From positions 1 through 64,000 of the forward strand of contig MZNV01002806.1 in assembly GCA_002081555.1 (NCBI GenBank): a stretch of 64,000 nt of DNA. The letters run 5' to 3'. Every line of letters begins with the position of its first letter. Positions within the stretch are counted from its first letter, which is position 1. The notes beneath the pieces were generated by a model that did no database searches, was not told the origin of the DNA, and saw only the letters and a program-made list of their open reading frames with translations. The stretch comes from Protostelium mycophagum (taxonomy: Eukaryota; Evosea; Variosea; Protosteliida; Protosteliaceae). The translations under genes were made by a program, and so were the position numbers. This document shows, piece after piece, positions 47,850 to 61,620 of this stretch.

Positions 47850-49570
47850 TTTTGCCGGCGTTAACCTGTTTGATTTTAATATGTATTTGAATATTAACTA
47901 TCATTTACATCATTAAAAGTTCCTGTATCGTCTTCATCAAAGTCAAATGAAGTCACGTCTATAGATTCCAATAATTGTGCTGCTACTAAATCGTCTTCAA
48001 TGTTTCCAGTAGAATGTAAGTGTTATTGATCAGATTTGTTAGAATCAACATTGTTTGTTGTTTTGTGGTGTTGACCGAGATTTTCTATCCCTGGCTGAGA
48101 TTGGACAGGATCATATCCTGCTGGCTGACGATGGCCCGAGTTATTTGCGGCCTAATTATCCATTCCATTTGAGTATAATATAGAAGGACTTTGGAATGCC
48201 ATGTTGTACATATCAGAACCTTCTGTTACACTATGATGTGCAGAGCGTTCTCTTGTTTGCTGAGGTCTAAATGTATGACGCATATTCATCTGGAGATCTT
48301 GCTGACCAGCCATCATCTGAGTTGTTGAGCTAATATATAGCCATATGGATGACTTACCGACTGAGACGTAAAAAATTCAAAGTTTTTTCCAGGGAATTTC
48401 TGAGAAAGGTCAATTTTTATAACACAGGTAAAACTCACCTTTTCAAATATCTTTGGTGACCAATTATAGTAGGTTCTATCTTCTATAAAAGGAGATCCGG
48501 AAATAGAAGCATCAGATAATATTTTGATCTACTTATTATTAGTCGCACATTGTATATATAGAAACTTATTAGATGTTTATTGATGTGTTCTTTAGGATTT
48601 CTATTTTTGATAAGGTTCATTATACTTTTCATTTTGAAAGAATACTCATCGGGCTGATGTTATATTAATATTTAGATTTAAATTTAATAATCTTACTTCA
48701 CTTTCTTTATACATGTGTTGAAGTCCTACAAATCCACCTATAAAAATCAATATTAGGTAATAAATAGATATTAACATACTTATTACTGTGCAAAAATCGT
48801 CGTCCCAATCCAGAAACTCTAAATTATTCATCATGATACTCTTACTAGTTTAGTTTAGAACTGGAATGTGTTCAAAGTCCTTGATAAATTTGGGCAATTC
48901 CTATATTTGTGAGATATGATTTGAACATGAAACGTCACCTCTTCCATAAGTAATACTAGATCTATCAAATAAGTTTTTTGTTGGCCTGTATCTCTAAACT
49001 CTGCAAATATCTATAAAAGTTAAAATTGTATATCAGTATTGACAATACACTCACTAAGTTTTTAGAAGAGAATGTGTCGTTATATTCTTTGACGTTATTT
49101 GGATTATTAAACACCACAGGAAATAGAGGTTCAATCTAATTGAGTCAGATTTATATGAGCAATTTCACCTTACATATTCAACTAAAGAGTCTATAGTGTA
49201 AAACTCTTTTGATTGTTGATTAGCGTGATGTGCGATCAAAATATACAATGATCTGTGCAATTTCAATGTTAACTGCTTGCTGTCAACACATTTCAGTATG
49301 TCAAAATATGTCACCAACTTCATATCTTGATTTCAAATGCCGAAAGTAAGAATATTACCTTTGGATTTGAAAAATTTCCGAATCTCATCTGAGGCCCTAT
49401 GACTGTCCATAGTAAATCAGCCTCCTTCTCGAAGTACATTCGAAACACAGACGTTCTTTTAAACGCATTTAGTTCTTCAACTAACTAAATCAATACAATT
49501 TAATCAATATACTGTATATGACCTGTTTTCACAATCACTGGTTGAGCTTCCATAATGTTACAATAAATAA
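47850..49570 (-). CDS. Element: unknown proteins
   Basis: Several coding-like minus-strand segments, some acidic (FLDWDDDFCTVI), some with aromatic-rich stretches (RTSVFRMYFEKEADLLWTVI). The 48.0-48.35 kb part is Gln/Ser/Met-rich. No family recognised; probably two genes. Confidence 0.35.
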
Positions 49571-49769
49571 AGATAAAAACTATTACGTTTATTCTAATAA
49601 CCATGACTGCACAATTAACCCAAAATAAATAAAAAATAAAATAATAGACTCATTAATTAATGCGATCAGGTAAACATTAGCGAGTACAAAAATTATTTAA
49701 AACAAAAACAAAAAAATCTGAGAGTATTTAGCTTTTTTTGTTATATATTTAAATTTCATATATCGCAAT

Positions 49770-50191
49770 ATGAATACTACTACAATGTCAAATGCTCAGC
49801 CATTAATCGCTAAGACCACCGTCACTACAAAGCATAAAATGCAAATGCCCTTGGTTATAGGAGGGGTTGCTGTTGGACTAGTCATCATCGCAATCGGTTA
49901 CTGGGTCTGGTATAAAAAATACAGAAAACAATCTTCAAGCTTGTCTAGTGTAGCATCTACTTCTCAGGCTACTAGCCAAACTAGTCTCACAACTCAAAGT
50001 ACAAATCTGTCTAGATCTTTAGCTCAAGCGTAAGTATAAATAAAATAAATTTATCAATGATTAGTGGCGTATTGTACAGACAGAATCCCCTAGAACAAGA
50101 GTTACACCCTGTTTTGGTTCATGACAAAAATGACCACTCTGAAATTCAAGCTCTTTCGGATGATGAAGAAGTTCACTTGAATTCTACATGA
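49770..50191 (+). CDS. Element: single-span membrane protein
   Basis: ATG at 49770. A short polar N-terminus is followed by a clear membrane span (PLVIGGVAVGLVIIAIGYWV), a KKYRK stop-transfer cluster and a Ser/Thr-rich tail. The final part is acidic. The layout suits a virion membrane or surface protein, but no family is recognised. Confidence 0.55.
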
Positions 50192-50261
50192 ATAAAGTAA
50201 TACGAACATTGACGCACAATTATTAGAATCTGTCTAAATTTTATTATTCGTTATTTTCAAC

Positions 50262-50790
50262 ATGACCCAAAAAGACTTTAATTTGCATTTGTCAAACGAA
50301 GATATTCCATTTGAAAATAACTCTAATGATAACTTAAAACGCAAAAGATTTGTCATCACAAAAAGCTCTCTATTATCTGAGTTCTCTGATGAACAAATCA
50401 AAGATGCTTTAAAACAGGTAATCATTAAAATTATTTGATTAATTTTCTAGTTAGTTGCTTTAGGACAGTTATCAGATCCTCATAGAAATATCTCTAAGGT
50501 TGAGACATCTGAGTTACTAAAACATCCTTTTTGTCCCCCTGTATGTTTTGCTAATTTAAGGAAAACTATCAGAGATAATATTAGGGCTGAGGGAGAGTTT
50601 GTGGACAAACTCGACAAAAAAACTAAGAGAAAGTACAATCAATTACAGGAACTGTCGTATTGAGATTTAAAAACCCAATTAAGAGGTATTTAATTTCTAA
50701 AAAATATTAAGGATTTTTAGAAAAAGATAGTGAAACTAAAGGATTAAAAAAACGAAGAGAAATCATTATGCATTTAACTAATCTAGTTTA
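50262..50790 (+). CDS. Element: unknown soluble protein
   Basis: ATG at 50262 (MTQKDFNLHLSNEDIPFENN). Later segments are helical and charged (LVALGQLSDPHRNISKVETS; KKTKRKYNQLQELSY). No family. Confidence 0.4.
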
Positions 50791-51440
50791 ATAAATTGAT
50801 CCAAAGTTTTTTGTTTCTTTTTTGGTGTCAGAGTTTCCTCTTCTGAGACTTCTTCTACTTCTTCCTCTATTTCGTCGTCATTAATATATTCTTTATCTGA
50901 TTCTCCCGGTTCTTCATCATCGGATATAGACTGTTTTGTTAGAGGTAAAAAATACATATAAATACCTCATCCGATAGGATGTCTTCTGCGTCTGAGGGTG
51001 ATTCTTCTGCAGATATTTCTCTATCCTCATCCTCATCACACTCTATAGCTTCATTGTCATTTATCCTTTTCTTTTCATTCTTATTTTTCTTTGATTTTTT
51101 CCCTTTCTTTTCTTGTTTTCTATTTACCGTTTTTGATTTTTTTTAATAACTCTATATTTTCTCTAAATTAATTCAGCTTAATACCCGGCAAAATATTTTA
51201 CCTTTTTCGTTGCAACTCAGTTTCATCTCTCTCTATAATTCTCTTTTTTTCTAGATTCTGGTAAAACAATGACATTCTCGTACTCTGGTCCGTCCTCTTA
51301 ATTTTTGCTTTTTCTATAGGTACTATATCTTGTGTTTTTGATTTATTGAATAAAGGGGTAGTTTGGCATATAATAGTTTCTACTTCATCATCTTCATCAT
51401 CTGAAATTACTATAGGTTTAGAGCGAGATTGCACCGTCTT
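50790..51440 (-). CDS. Element: highly charged, nuclear-type protein
   Basis: Begins MQSRSKPIVISDDEDDEVE, which resembles a SUMO-interacting motif (V-I-S-D-D-E-D). Long acidic runs and Lys-rich patches follow, ending near QKTLDQFI, which looks like a PCNA-interacting (PIP) box, Q-x-x-[LI]-x-x-[FY]-x. These motifs suggest action at the host replication fork, but short motifs of this kind also arise by chance. Confidence 0.45.
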
Positions 51441-51459
51441 TTTTTTAAATGATTATTAT

Positions 51460-53335
51460 TCTAATTTTAATTAATTTGTATACAACAATCAAATAATCTT
51501 ACATTGATGTTAAATGGCTTGTAACATTTATCTATTTCTTGTTGAATATACTCTTCTACAGCAATCTACAATGTTTAATATTAATATGTAATATGTGATT
51601 ACCGTTGTTGATTTCAAAATTCGATATTCCTGAACTGCCTTAACAAAAGTTCTGATGATGTTAGCTGAAAAAATTCCAGATACTATACTTACAGAGTGGG
51701 TAATGTTAGAGTTTTTGTATCAGTTATAGTCTATGATAATTTAGAATTAATATTTTACATTTAAATATACCTTTTTTGACTTTACTACTGGTGTTTTTTC
51801 AGAATATTTACATTCGACTCTAGGGATCTTATCTCCAAAATATTCGACTACAAATTTTGGTTCTAATTTAGATTTCAAAAATATTGTTTGTTCTGTCCTG
51901 AATTCTGCTTCAATATTATTTATCTAAACGTATTAATACTAAAATTATAAACAATATACAACCTCTTCCTTGATAGTCGTTATCACTGAATAAATTAGTT
52001 CAATTCCTAGACTAAGATCTTACATGAATCAAATTGCTCAGTTCTAGCAGTTATAAATTTGACCCTCTCTTTGAGTATAGATTGATTTTCATCCCATTTT
52101 ATAGAATTCAGCTTTCGTAATTAATATACATTATTAAATGATATATATAAAACATACTCCTTCAGTTCTCCATTCTTTTCTAATGATTTTCAGTATTTTA
52201 CAGTGTAAATTAATACTTACAATATTTCTTCACTCAGTAATATTTTATGAGTTCTGTCTTCAGTATATTTCAACTGTTTTCTGTATCTTTATATATCAAT
52301 TTACGTTAGTTAGATCAATACTCACTATTATCAATATTATTGTTGTACCACATAAGACAGACGTGATCTTTATCTTTTTGTAAGAATGAATTTCCTAGAG
52401 AATAAAGTGAAGATATATGAAGGTATAATTGACTTGTTGTTAAGTATATCATTTCTTGATATAGTTTTCCAACTAAATATATAAATATCATCTTATATAA
52501 TTATTCTTACTTCTTAATTGTGACACTCGTTTGTGTATCACTAATACAATTTCAAGATAACGCTTTGGCCAGAGAACTCTATTATTGATGGAATCCTTGA
52601 ATTCTTGAATATCAAATATTTAAAAATCAACAATTACCTCATATATGAAAAATGTCTCGTAAAATTCATAATCTAAATCAAGCAACTGTATTTTTTCAAA
52701 AAATAATTAGTTGCCTATATACCTTTCTCAATGATCTTCCTCGGCTGCTATCTCCTATCTCGTAAGGAAGTAGTATTAACTCACATTGATCAAATCTAGT
52801 ACGATTCATGTATTTTAAGCAACACATTCCAATTTTTATATAGGAATGAGGTTCTTGTTTAAATCGAAAAGATGCACAATGCTCAGGTATTAAACCTGCA
52901 TAATTAGATAAGTTTAAATTCTTTAAACTTACCGCAGTAGCACTTGTAATTCATATGGTTATCTATACCAATAAATGTATATGCTTCATCTATCCAGCAA
53001 GACGCTGGGTGTTCCACTCTTTTTTGATCAGTAAAATTAGAAATTGAAATGAAACTTACTCGTTGTCTATGATAAAAGAGATATATCCATCAAATTGATG
53101 TTTTCCTTTCTTTGCACTAGGAGGCTTATTCCATGGAATTGAAAGACATTCTGATACTTCTTTTGATAATATAGATAATCCAGGAAATCTGATGAAATGA
53201 ATATGATATAGAAGATAGAATAAAATTACTTATTCTTGTGTGTCCAGTAATTATCATGTATAATATCTATAGTATTTTGCAATTCTCCTATAGAATGATT
53301 TCTTATCATGGCGAGGTATGCTTATATGGTTGGCT
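51460..53335 (-). CDS. Element: unknown, with a Cys cluster
   Basis: Coding-like minus-strand segments. Those near 52.73-53.0 kb have NHMNYKCYCG, EHCASFRF and IGMCCLKYMNRTRFDQCELI, suggesting a zinc site. Others are charged and helical. No family recognised. Confidence 0.4.
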
Positions 53336-53341
53336 ATTTGA

Positions 53342-56300
53342 ATGCCAAAATTATATCAATATGATAATGACATTTTAGTGACAGAAACTACATTCATGAC
53401 TAACAGAAGTGTGACATTTAACAGATTCATCGACGATGTTCTTATAGACCCTTGTGTTTATGTAAATGACGGATTTTCATTCAAACTAAAATATATTGCA
53501 TATATTGGGAGAAATAAGTTGTATTCTTTTGATAAAATAAATGAATTATGGAATAATTATAGTATAGCTGCAGATAACAAAAAAGTAAGTGCTTTTGGAT
53601 TATAAATAAATCTGACGCTTGTAGATTTTTTTTACAGATTTTATATCTTATATAATATCACAATTATTGAAAATCGAAAAAGAAAAAACTCATATGTGTA
53701 ATGTAGACAGAATATCACAAACACAGAACCTTATTAATATTTTAAATAATTCAAATGATAAAGTAATCGATTTTTTTCCTGATCGTCATTGGATAATTAA
53801 AGAACAAAATTATCTAAAATTAAAAATCAAAATTAATTGCATTAAGATATTACTGGGAGAATTATTTAGTAAGTTTATTGTATATTGAAATAGCTAAAAT
53901 TTCAAGGAAATATCGCAACTCAATTGGAAGAAGCCTTCGAGTTTATAAGATTTGAATTAAACTATACTGATGATCAATTATTCTGTAAAAAACTAATATC
54001 GCTGTCAGAGTGTAATTTAGATTTAGATGTATTATTACATAACAAAAATAATAATGGAAAAAGTGCCTTCATATCTATTATAAAGACACTATAAACTGAC
54101 CTTATTGCAAATGAAGGCTTTAGAGAATGTAAGTGTTTGTTTTTTAAAAAATTATTTATTTGTTAAAGGGATTTATAATTTAAAATTCAAGCGATTACAA
54201 TCTCAAATTAGATTATTAGAGTTACTTTGCGAAGTAAGTAATAACGTTAAAATAATTATGCTAAATACAATAGAATATGAAACTAGAATCCAAATTAGAA
54301 TCTGATAATACAAAATTTAAACACTATATAAAACATCAATTATTTCAATGTAACACTGATACATTAAAGTAGGTTTTAATTACAATGGTTTTTCTGATAA
54401 ATATTAGGGATAGATTAAAACTATTTTATAATGCTGATAACAAGTACTTGTATTTATTTGGTGTACCAGATGTTCAGATATATTTTTATAAACAAATACT
54501 AGATGGAAATGATATTTCTTATGTAAAGTATTATTTATATTTCGGATCTAACAAACGCAGGGGAAAAAAATGGATATAGTTAATGCATTTCTTTGGCCTG
54601 TAAATATATGTTATCTTATAATTAGTTCTGATTTTAATAGGATCAAGTATTATTTACTAATCATATGATAAGACATGAAAGAAAAGTGTTATTTGATGAT
54701 CAAAATATACCATCTCTTAAACAATTAAAATCTGTATATTTCTCTAAGAAAAGGAACATATTAGATAGACCAGAATTAAATAACAATATGAATTTTATGA
54801 AATTTAGATTATCTTTTAAGTTTAATTCTTTAAAAAGACATGTAAAAGTGGATTCAAAAGGAGGTAAGTTATTATAAAAATATAAAGCATCTAACTTTAT
54901 GTAGCTTTACATACTTCTGATTGTTTTAGGGATATATGTTATTATCCACAGGTATGTACATGTGTTAATTAATTAGTATTAAAATTTATAGAAACCAAGT
55001 AATGAATGTGTTTTGAACAAACATACAATATATTTGAATGTATATAAAGAAGGTATAAATCCATTCATGCTACAAGAGCATTGTGCTATATTATCATATC
55101 GAATTAATATCAGCCCACTCTTTTTGACACCAGACGAATTGGAAAACAGAACTTATCAATCAGGAAAGACTTGGGTTTTAAAATTACTTGATAATTCTAA
55201 TGCAATACATAAACTGAGATGGTATAATAAGGTAAGAAATATAATATAATACGTTTATTAAGAATCATAGGCCGGTGTAACAAAGCCTATAATTATATGT
55301 CCGTATATAATACAGCTAGATATAATACAGAATAATTCAGGAACGTTAGATTATATTCAAATTATATTCAAAATGATATTCTCATTATATAAAAAATACA
55401 ATTATGAAACTTCAGTATCAGATATTAAGACAGCTGAGAACTTTGCAATAGTCATAGATCTTGATGATTTATTCTTATCAAATGTTAAAGAAAAAGAACT
55501 TATTACTCAATTAAGATTCTGGTTAGATTTTATTTATGTGCTACCCAGTGATTATATCACAACTGAGGTAATTTAAATTTAAATTATTAATTAATTGTTA
55601 ATTATTGATAGAAAAATTACGATTATAAATACAATGTTGATAAAGGATATTGGATGTACAGCATAGTTCCAGAACAGATTAACATGATATATAATTTTAA
55701 ATTACAATCAAAAAATCATAGGTATTTATTTAGACCTCTTCCCTCATTTCAGGAGACTTGGGCATTATCTCAGCGATTTAACAATTCATATTTTTCCAAT
55801 TTGCTACAAGCAAATGGAAAAAATTTAGAACGAGTATCTATAAAAAGATATTTATCTAGAATAAAGATAAGTAAAACACAAATATTTAATAATCCAAATG
55901 GGTATGTCACAATTATTTTTCAATATTCAATATTTAATTTAATAGTTGTAATAAATACATCAATTTTATAGAACTAAATCTTAATCTTCATAAAGAGATG
56001 ATAAAACAAACGCCAAACTTTATAAATATAAAAATGAAGAAAACAAACCCTTTTCTATCTGATTATTTCTCATCCAAATCACTTAAAAGATCAAATTCCA
56101 AAAGTACACATTGTTTTGAAAAGGTAATTATCACACAACTGTACAATTATAATACTTTACAGAAAACTCAAGACAGAAACAAGCTATCAAATGATTTTAA
56201 GACAGACGCTGGAGTTATGAAGATATTTTCTCAATTAATATTAAATTGTTGGAGTGATACCCCCCAACTTATGGAAGATTTACTGCCAGTATCTATGCAG

Positions 56301-57735
56301 CCCACTGTACCAATTAATCTTTGGAGATTGTGTAATTTTAAAGATAAGATGTTTATAGCTAAAAAGGTGATTGATAGAAAAACATATATTTAGTGATTAG
56401 GTTTTAGGGTTTAGGGAATACATTTACTAAAGAAATGATCAGTGAACTATATATAAAATATGATCACATAATTAAAGAAATAAAAAGAAAAGTATTGATA
56501 CAAATAATGATATTAATATCAGATAAATGTGTACATGGTTGCAGGTAAAGAAATGTTATATACCATGACTGAATATTTTAGTTTATTGATTTCTTGCAAT
56601 CAACATTTAAAATTAGCTAAAAAAATAAATAATATATATTGGGAAAATACTGATAAGAGTAACAATATATTTATGGATTCTCAGTATGTTCTTTGGAAAA
56701 CCCTACCTCATAATAACTATATAATTACTATACACAGTATTGAAGAATTATTCGTACTATCACATTTCCAAAAATATGTCTCCATATATTTTTTAGAAAA
56801 GGTGTAGATTAATTCGATATTATAATTCTAACATCACCAGTATGTACCACCCTTATCTATACCGCAAGGTGTCTGGAACATACTTTGTTATATTGAAAAT
56901 GTAGATACATTACAATCTTTAAAAAATGATATATCTGGGTATATTGGATGCGATCTAAAACAGGTAATATTTTTCATTTGAGCTTAATTAAAATATGCAG
57001 ATATGTACAATCTTGAGTGAATTACGCAAAAACAATTCACCAGATTTTAATGAGCAGGTTTTATGGATTATAAGTTCAATCCAACAACATTGGAATTATA
57101 CAACAACTAACCAAATTGAGATGTCTAACTTATTAGATATTGACACGCTTGATTTTATGATTGAAAGAAATCCTAACAAAAGGAAAATACAATATTTATC
57201 AGACTTGGTAATTGATATATCCATTTAAATAATATCTAAAAAATTACAGACACTTTTGTCTTATAAATTTAGTTGTGTTATTAATGAAGATATTTATAGG
57301 AATGTGAACGCTGTATATACTAAAACATTGTTTGATTCTGACAATGAAATGTGGCTTACTGTAAGTATGACTGGTTTATTTAATCCATTAACAATATTAG
57401 TCTGTCGTGTACTACATACATTTTTGGGGACATAACAACAAAAAAGCATTTTATGGACTTTTGGAGTTTTTACAAAAAACTATATTATTGGCTTCATTGG
57501 TATAATATAATTTCATATGCGTTTTTACTCATTAATTCAGGTTTTACCAGCCCATAAATTTCATCTAAATAGAATTTTGATTAATAATAGATACAATTAT
57601 AAATCTTCTATTGAAGGTAAGTCAAATACAAATATCAAAATAACACCTACAGCATATTATATAGACAGTGAAAATAATTATTTTGAAGAGTTGAATAAGA
57701 ATGTAGTATTATCAACAAAAAAAGTAAAAAGATAA
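53342..57735 (+). CDS. Element: large unknown gene region
   Basis: A 4.4-kb run of plus-strand segments, probably one or two large proteins. Examples are NAIHKLRWYNK, ETWALSQRFNNSYFSNLLQA and DLLPVSMQPTVPINLWRLCN. I looked for B-family polymerase (D-x-x-S-L-Y-P, Y-x-D-T-D) and double-jelly-roll capsid signatures and found neither. By size it is the best place to search for the missing polymerase or structural protein. Confidence 0.4.
56402..56416. repeat. Interstitial telomere-type sequence in the element
   Basis: TTTTAGGGTTTAGGG: one 8-mer and one 7-mer of the host's own telomere unit mixture, in the middle of AT-rich element DNA. Confidence 0.8.
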
Positions 57736-57739
57736 CTTA

Positions 57740-59410
57740 TTTTCTTTTATTGACGCAAATATTTTTCCTTCTTGTTTGAGCTATAATAAAACTGGACAAT
57801 AGAAATAAAGATATTGCAATCTAATGTTAGTAAAATATTTATTTCTACTTACTAAAACTATGTTTCTCAATGCTATATTCTAGTGTATTTAGTAATAAAT
57901 ATATTTTTTATAGTTACCTTTTTGTTATTTATTGGCTGAGGAAATGTGAAAGAATATCCTTCTAACTGTAGAAATTCGCCTCCTTTATATTTTTAGTAAT
58001 TTGAAATGTAGACTTACCATTTTGAACATTTGTTTGACTTCTTCAAAACTTGGTTTATCTGACATCGTCTCTCCTTGAACTAAGCTATATTATTAGATTG
58101 AAAGTATTTTAATTACTTGTGAAACTCATATAGATATCTTGACATTAACTAATAAATTAGTCATTTAATTAATTTACTTACTGAACTGGAAGCAGTTGAA
58201 TCATAAGGATCATTATTTTTCAAAAATTCTTTCATATGAGAACTGCATACTTTACATGGAAGAAATTCTGATTCAATTAATTTACTTCAAACAATCAATT
58301 ACCTGCTACTGATTGTAGGAATTGAACATATTTTTCTCTTATTTCTGTTGTTGGATTCGGATCAAGACTATACAAACTAATATAAGATGTATATTTATAA
58401 AGAAATACCTATGGTGTAAAACCCACCACCATTTCGGACCCCAAAATGTTTTTGATACCATCTGATTTAAAAGTTACCTTTCAGAAGTCATTTTAATTTA
58501 GCATATTAAATATATAGATTTGCATTTGAAATTAATTAATATATGAATATGATGCTAATCTTTTAAAATTTTATTCTTCATCATTATCGCTAATATTTAA
58601 ATCATATTATTTGATTATGTAGTGTTTCAGATGCAATAGCGTCTTTCGTTCTTACTGCAACTCTTATCACATTTTCCGTAATGATAGGAATATTGTAGTG
58701 TGTAATAAACATTTGATATCAGGTTTGTAAGTGATGAACAATATATCATGTCAGCGTGCAGAGAATTTATAGTAATTTGATTGAATAATGAAATCAAATA
58801 CATCTAAAGAGATATGTATATTATATAGAAATTGAGATTCTAAATGATTAAAATACTTTTTATTTTCATTATCTGATGATTTGACCGCCTCTTTTAATTG
58901 ACTTATTTAATCTTGTTAATAATTTCAAAAAGTCAGATAATATAAAAATAATAATTGAACATATAATTGCAATTAAAACAAACTTTTTAGGAGATTGTTT
59001 ACCTGAACCTTACAATATTATTATTTTACTGGGCATACTTACATATTGGATCATTACTACGTGTCTAATCAATGAATTAATGAAATAATTCTCTTACCTC
59101 AGTCAAAGGAGAATCTATCATAATACTAAGAAATCCTGCTGCTGCCCCGCCTAATATTGATATTCCAATCTGTATTTTAAATATATTTATATATAGATAA
59201 ATACCTTTTTATTAGTAAAAAAGTCCATCAAAATTGATTTCTATCATTATAAATAAAACGTAAATTCATACTTACAGTATCATTTGATTTTTCTACTTTT
59301 CTTTCATAAACTGGCATTACATTACTTTCGTTAATTGATTAATTGATCGATAGTTACCCCATATTTATGGCATCATCAGGGAAAATACTTTGTTCCACTT
59401 TGTACATGGT
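57740..59410 (-). CDS. Element: membrane-associated proteins, unknown
   Basis: Minus-strand segments. One near 59.17-59.10 kb has IGISILGGAAAGFLSIMID, a probable membrane span or fusion-peptide-like Gly/Ala stretch; one near 59.4 kb starts MYKVEQSIFPDDAINMG. 58.4-58.9 kb has little that looks coding. No family. Confidence 0.35.
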
Positions 59411-59484
59411 TTTTATTTTTTATATGCTTCAAAGCGAGAAAAAGCGCAATTAATAATTGATAAATATTGACGAATATTGATAAT

Positions 59485-60262
59485 ATGAACTCAGATAACA
59501 TCATAGGTAAATATTTTCAAGTATCAATTAACGTCTAGGATGTATAGCAACTGCTTTTCTAGGAGGCGGTATGGGATGGATATTTCATATAGCTGTGAAT
59601 TCCAAATCTGAAAATAATAAAAAATATATTCTTGATCCTCCAGCACCAGGTATTAATTGAATATCATTGAATATTTAAACAACTAGTTATGGAAAGTTTG
59701 GATGAAAAATTATGTTCATATTACGAAGAGTTAGAGACAGTAAGTTATTATCATTGATTTGATATAATTTTGATAGGTATATTATGATTTTGTAATGGTA
59801 TGCATTTAATATTAGAAATAACTGACTTCAAGTAGGACGAAGAGAAAGAATTGTATAAACACAACATCAAGGTAAAATTGTATATATTTTATTAATTTTA
59901 GATGTTGATAATAGCTGCAGGTATAAATGAAAATTGATTTTAAAAGTTAGAAACTTTAATGAATGTAGAAACTGAATTATCTAAAACAAGAGTAGAAGAT
60001 AACCTAATTATATATTTAGAGACTCAGAAACGATATGCAGTCATTACAGTAAGTTAAATTTATTTAATTTTATTTTATTAGAAACGTGCAGCTGCAGACG
60101 CTATGAGTTATTTAAGAAATTGCACGTATCTAGTGAAATATAATGCAATTGATGTAAGTTGATCAATTACACTACTAATTTTCAGAATTTTAGAGAATGC
60201 CAGGACAATATCTTTTGTAAACTCAACGATCACTTACGTAGTATTTTAGCGTTATCATAGAA
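59485..60262 (+). CDS. Element: membrane-anchored helical protein
   Basis: ATG near 59485. CIATAFLGGGMGWIFHIAV is a likely membrane anchor; later segments are helical (ESLDEKLCSYYEELET) with an NCTYLVKYNAID-like end. Faces the previous minus-strand membrane gene across ~75 bp. No family. Confidence 0.4.
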
Positions 60263-60298
60263 CTTGAATAAGATATTACTTCAGAAGTGTCAACTGTC

Positions 60299-61072
60299 AT
60301 GAAGGGTGTGCCATATGCCATGGATGCTGTAATAAAATACATTCTGTTCATTATTATCTATTCTCATATGAATTCATACAATTATATATATAAAGATTGG
60401 TACTCTTTTGGTTGGAAAACAAACAGTGATTCCAAAAATATACAAGTGGATAACATATATGATAATCAATTCAAATTAACAGCAAAACGTGATATAACTA
60501 TTAGAGATGAATACATTGAGGAAGAAGAATGCTTCACATTTTTTATTCCTAAACCTCAGAATAGACCGATAAACGATATATTAAATCTCATAGACTGGAG
60601 CCTAGAATTATTAGAGATATATTTAAAGAATGAAAAGTTCAAGATTTATATAGACATGTTATATCCAAGAGACGATTATTTAAGAATGCATAAAATCAGA
60701 TTAACAAATGATGAGAAATCTTACCTTATTAAGAAGGAGGTCCAATTCATTAAAGAACATCCAATATTAAGTAAAGAAAATATTTCACTCATGGACGTAC
60801 TTAAGAAAATTCTGGTAAACAGACTGCTATTTTGCAAAGTTTTATATCTATACCACTATGGATCCAAGATAAACCACAGTTGTAGTCCAAACAGCGAAAT
60901 AACAATAACGGATTCTAAACTTAGAATAACTCCCAAAAATATTATAAGAAACAAATCAGAAATAACGATCTCTTATTTTAATAATGCCCATAATTTAACT
61001 AAGGAACAAAGAAGAGAAAAACTATATAAGGAATATGGAGTATATTGCAGATGCAAAGATTGTATACAATAA
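60299..61072 (+). CDS. Element: SET-domain protein (lysine methyltransferase-like)
   Basis: A single uninterrupted frame of ~257 codons from ATG at 60299. The C-terminal half has the SET core: KINHSCSPNSEITI (N-H-S-C-x-P-N, binds S-adenosylmethionine), RNKSEITISYF (the E-I-T-I-x-Y turn) and a post-SET zinc site YCRCKDC. SET enzymes methylate lysines, often on histones; chlorella virus vSET is a known viral case acting on host chromatin. The N-terminal half is not recognised. The absence of intron-like gaps contrasts with its neighbours. Confidence 0.85.
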   Translation: MKGVPYAMDAVIKYILFIIIYSHMNSYNYIYKDWYSFGWKTNSDSKNIQVDNIYDNQFKLTAKRDITIRDEYIEEEECFTFFIPKPQNRPINDILNLIDWSLELLEIYLKNEKFKIYIDMLYPRDDYLRMHKIRLTNDEKSYLIKKEVQFIKEHPILSKENISLMDVLKKILVNRLLFCKVLYLYHYGSKINHSCSPNSEITITDSKLRITPKNIIRNKSEITISYFNNAHNLTKEQRREKLYKEYGVYCRCKDCIQ

Positions 61073-61620
61073 TAGATTGATTAAGATATTATTATATTCT
61101 TCTTATTAATAGAAGCATATTTCATTGTTTTGTGAAGACCTTTGATCAAATACAGATATTTAACATTGATACGACTCATTAATTGTTTTGACCAAAGTTG
61201 AATTTTATTACATGATTCTTGAATTATTTAATCATTTAATTATGAATATTGAACTTACTTGAATTAATATATTTTTTCTCAATAATTCTAGAAAACAAAT
61301 ATAATTCTTTTAATCCTACATTATTCAAAATATTGAAATTAATAGCAATAATAAGGATATATCTGAAGCCGAGACTGTTATTATGAGATGGCTATCTCGT
61401 GATCACGACTTAAATGACACTTACACAAAACATGATTTGAATATATTTCATTGATGCTCTCATCAATTCCTTTTGAAAATCGTATAGACATCTATAATTC
61501 AAACTCCAAGAATTAATTATATCATCTTTCCCATCTAAGAACATCAATAACCCCATTAATATATTTCACTGGTTGTTTAAAATAGCGCAGTTAACTTTAT
61601 CAATAGTAATTTTGGTTAAA
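61073..61620. other. Element: AT-rich spacer
   Basis: No supported frame; short broken coding-like pieces at most. Confidence 0.4.

Noticed and set aside
53342-57735. Possible B-family DNA polymerase of the element
   Set aside because: Size and place fit, but none of the polymerase motifs (D-x-x-S-L-Y-P, Y-x-D-T-D) could be found in any frame.
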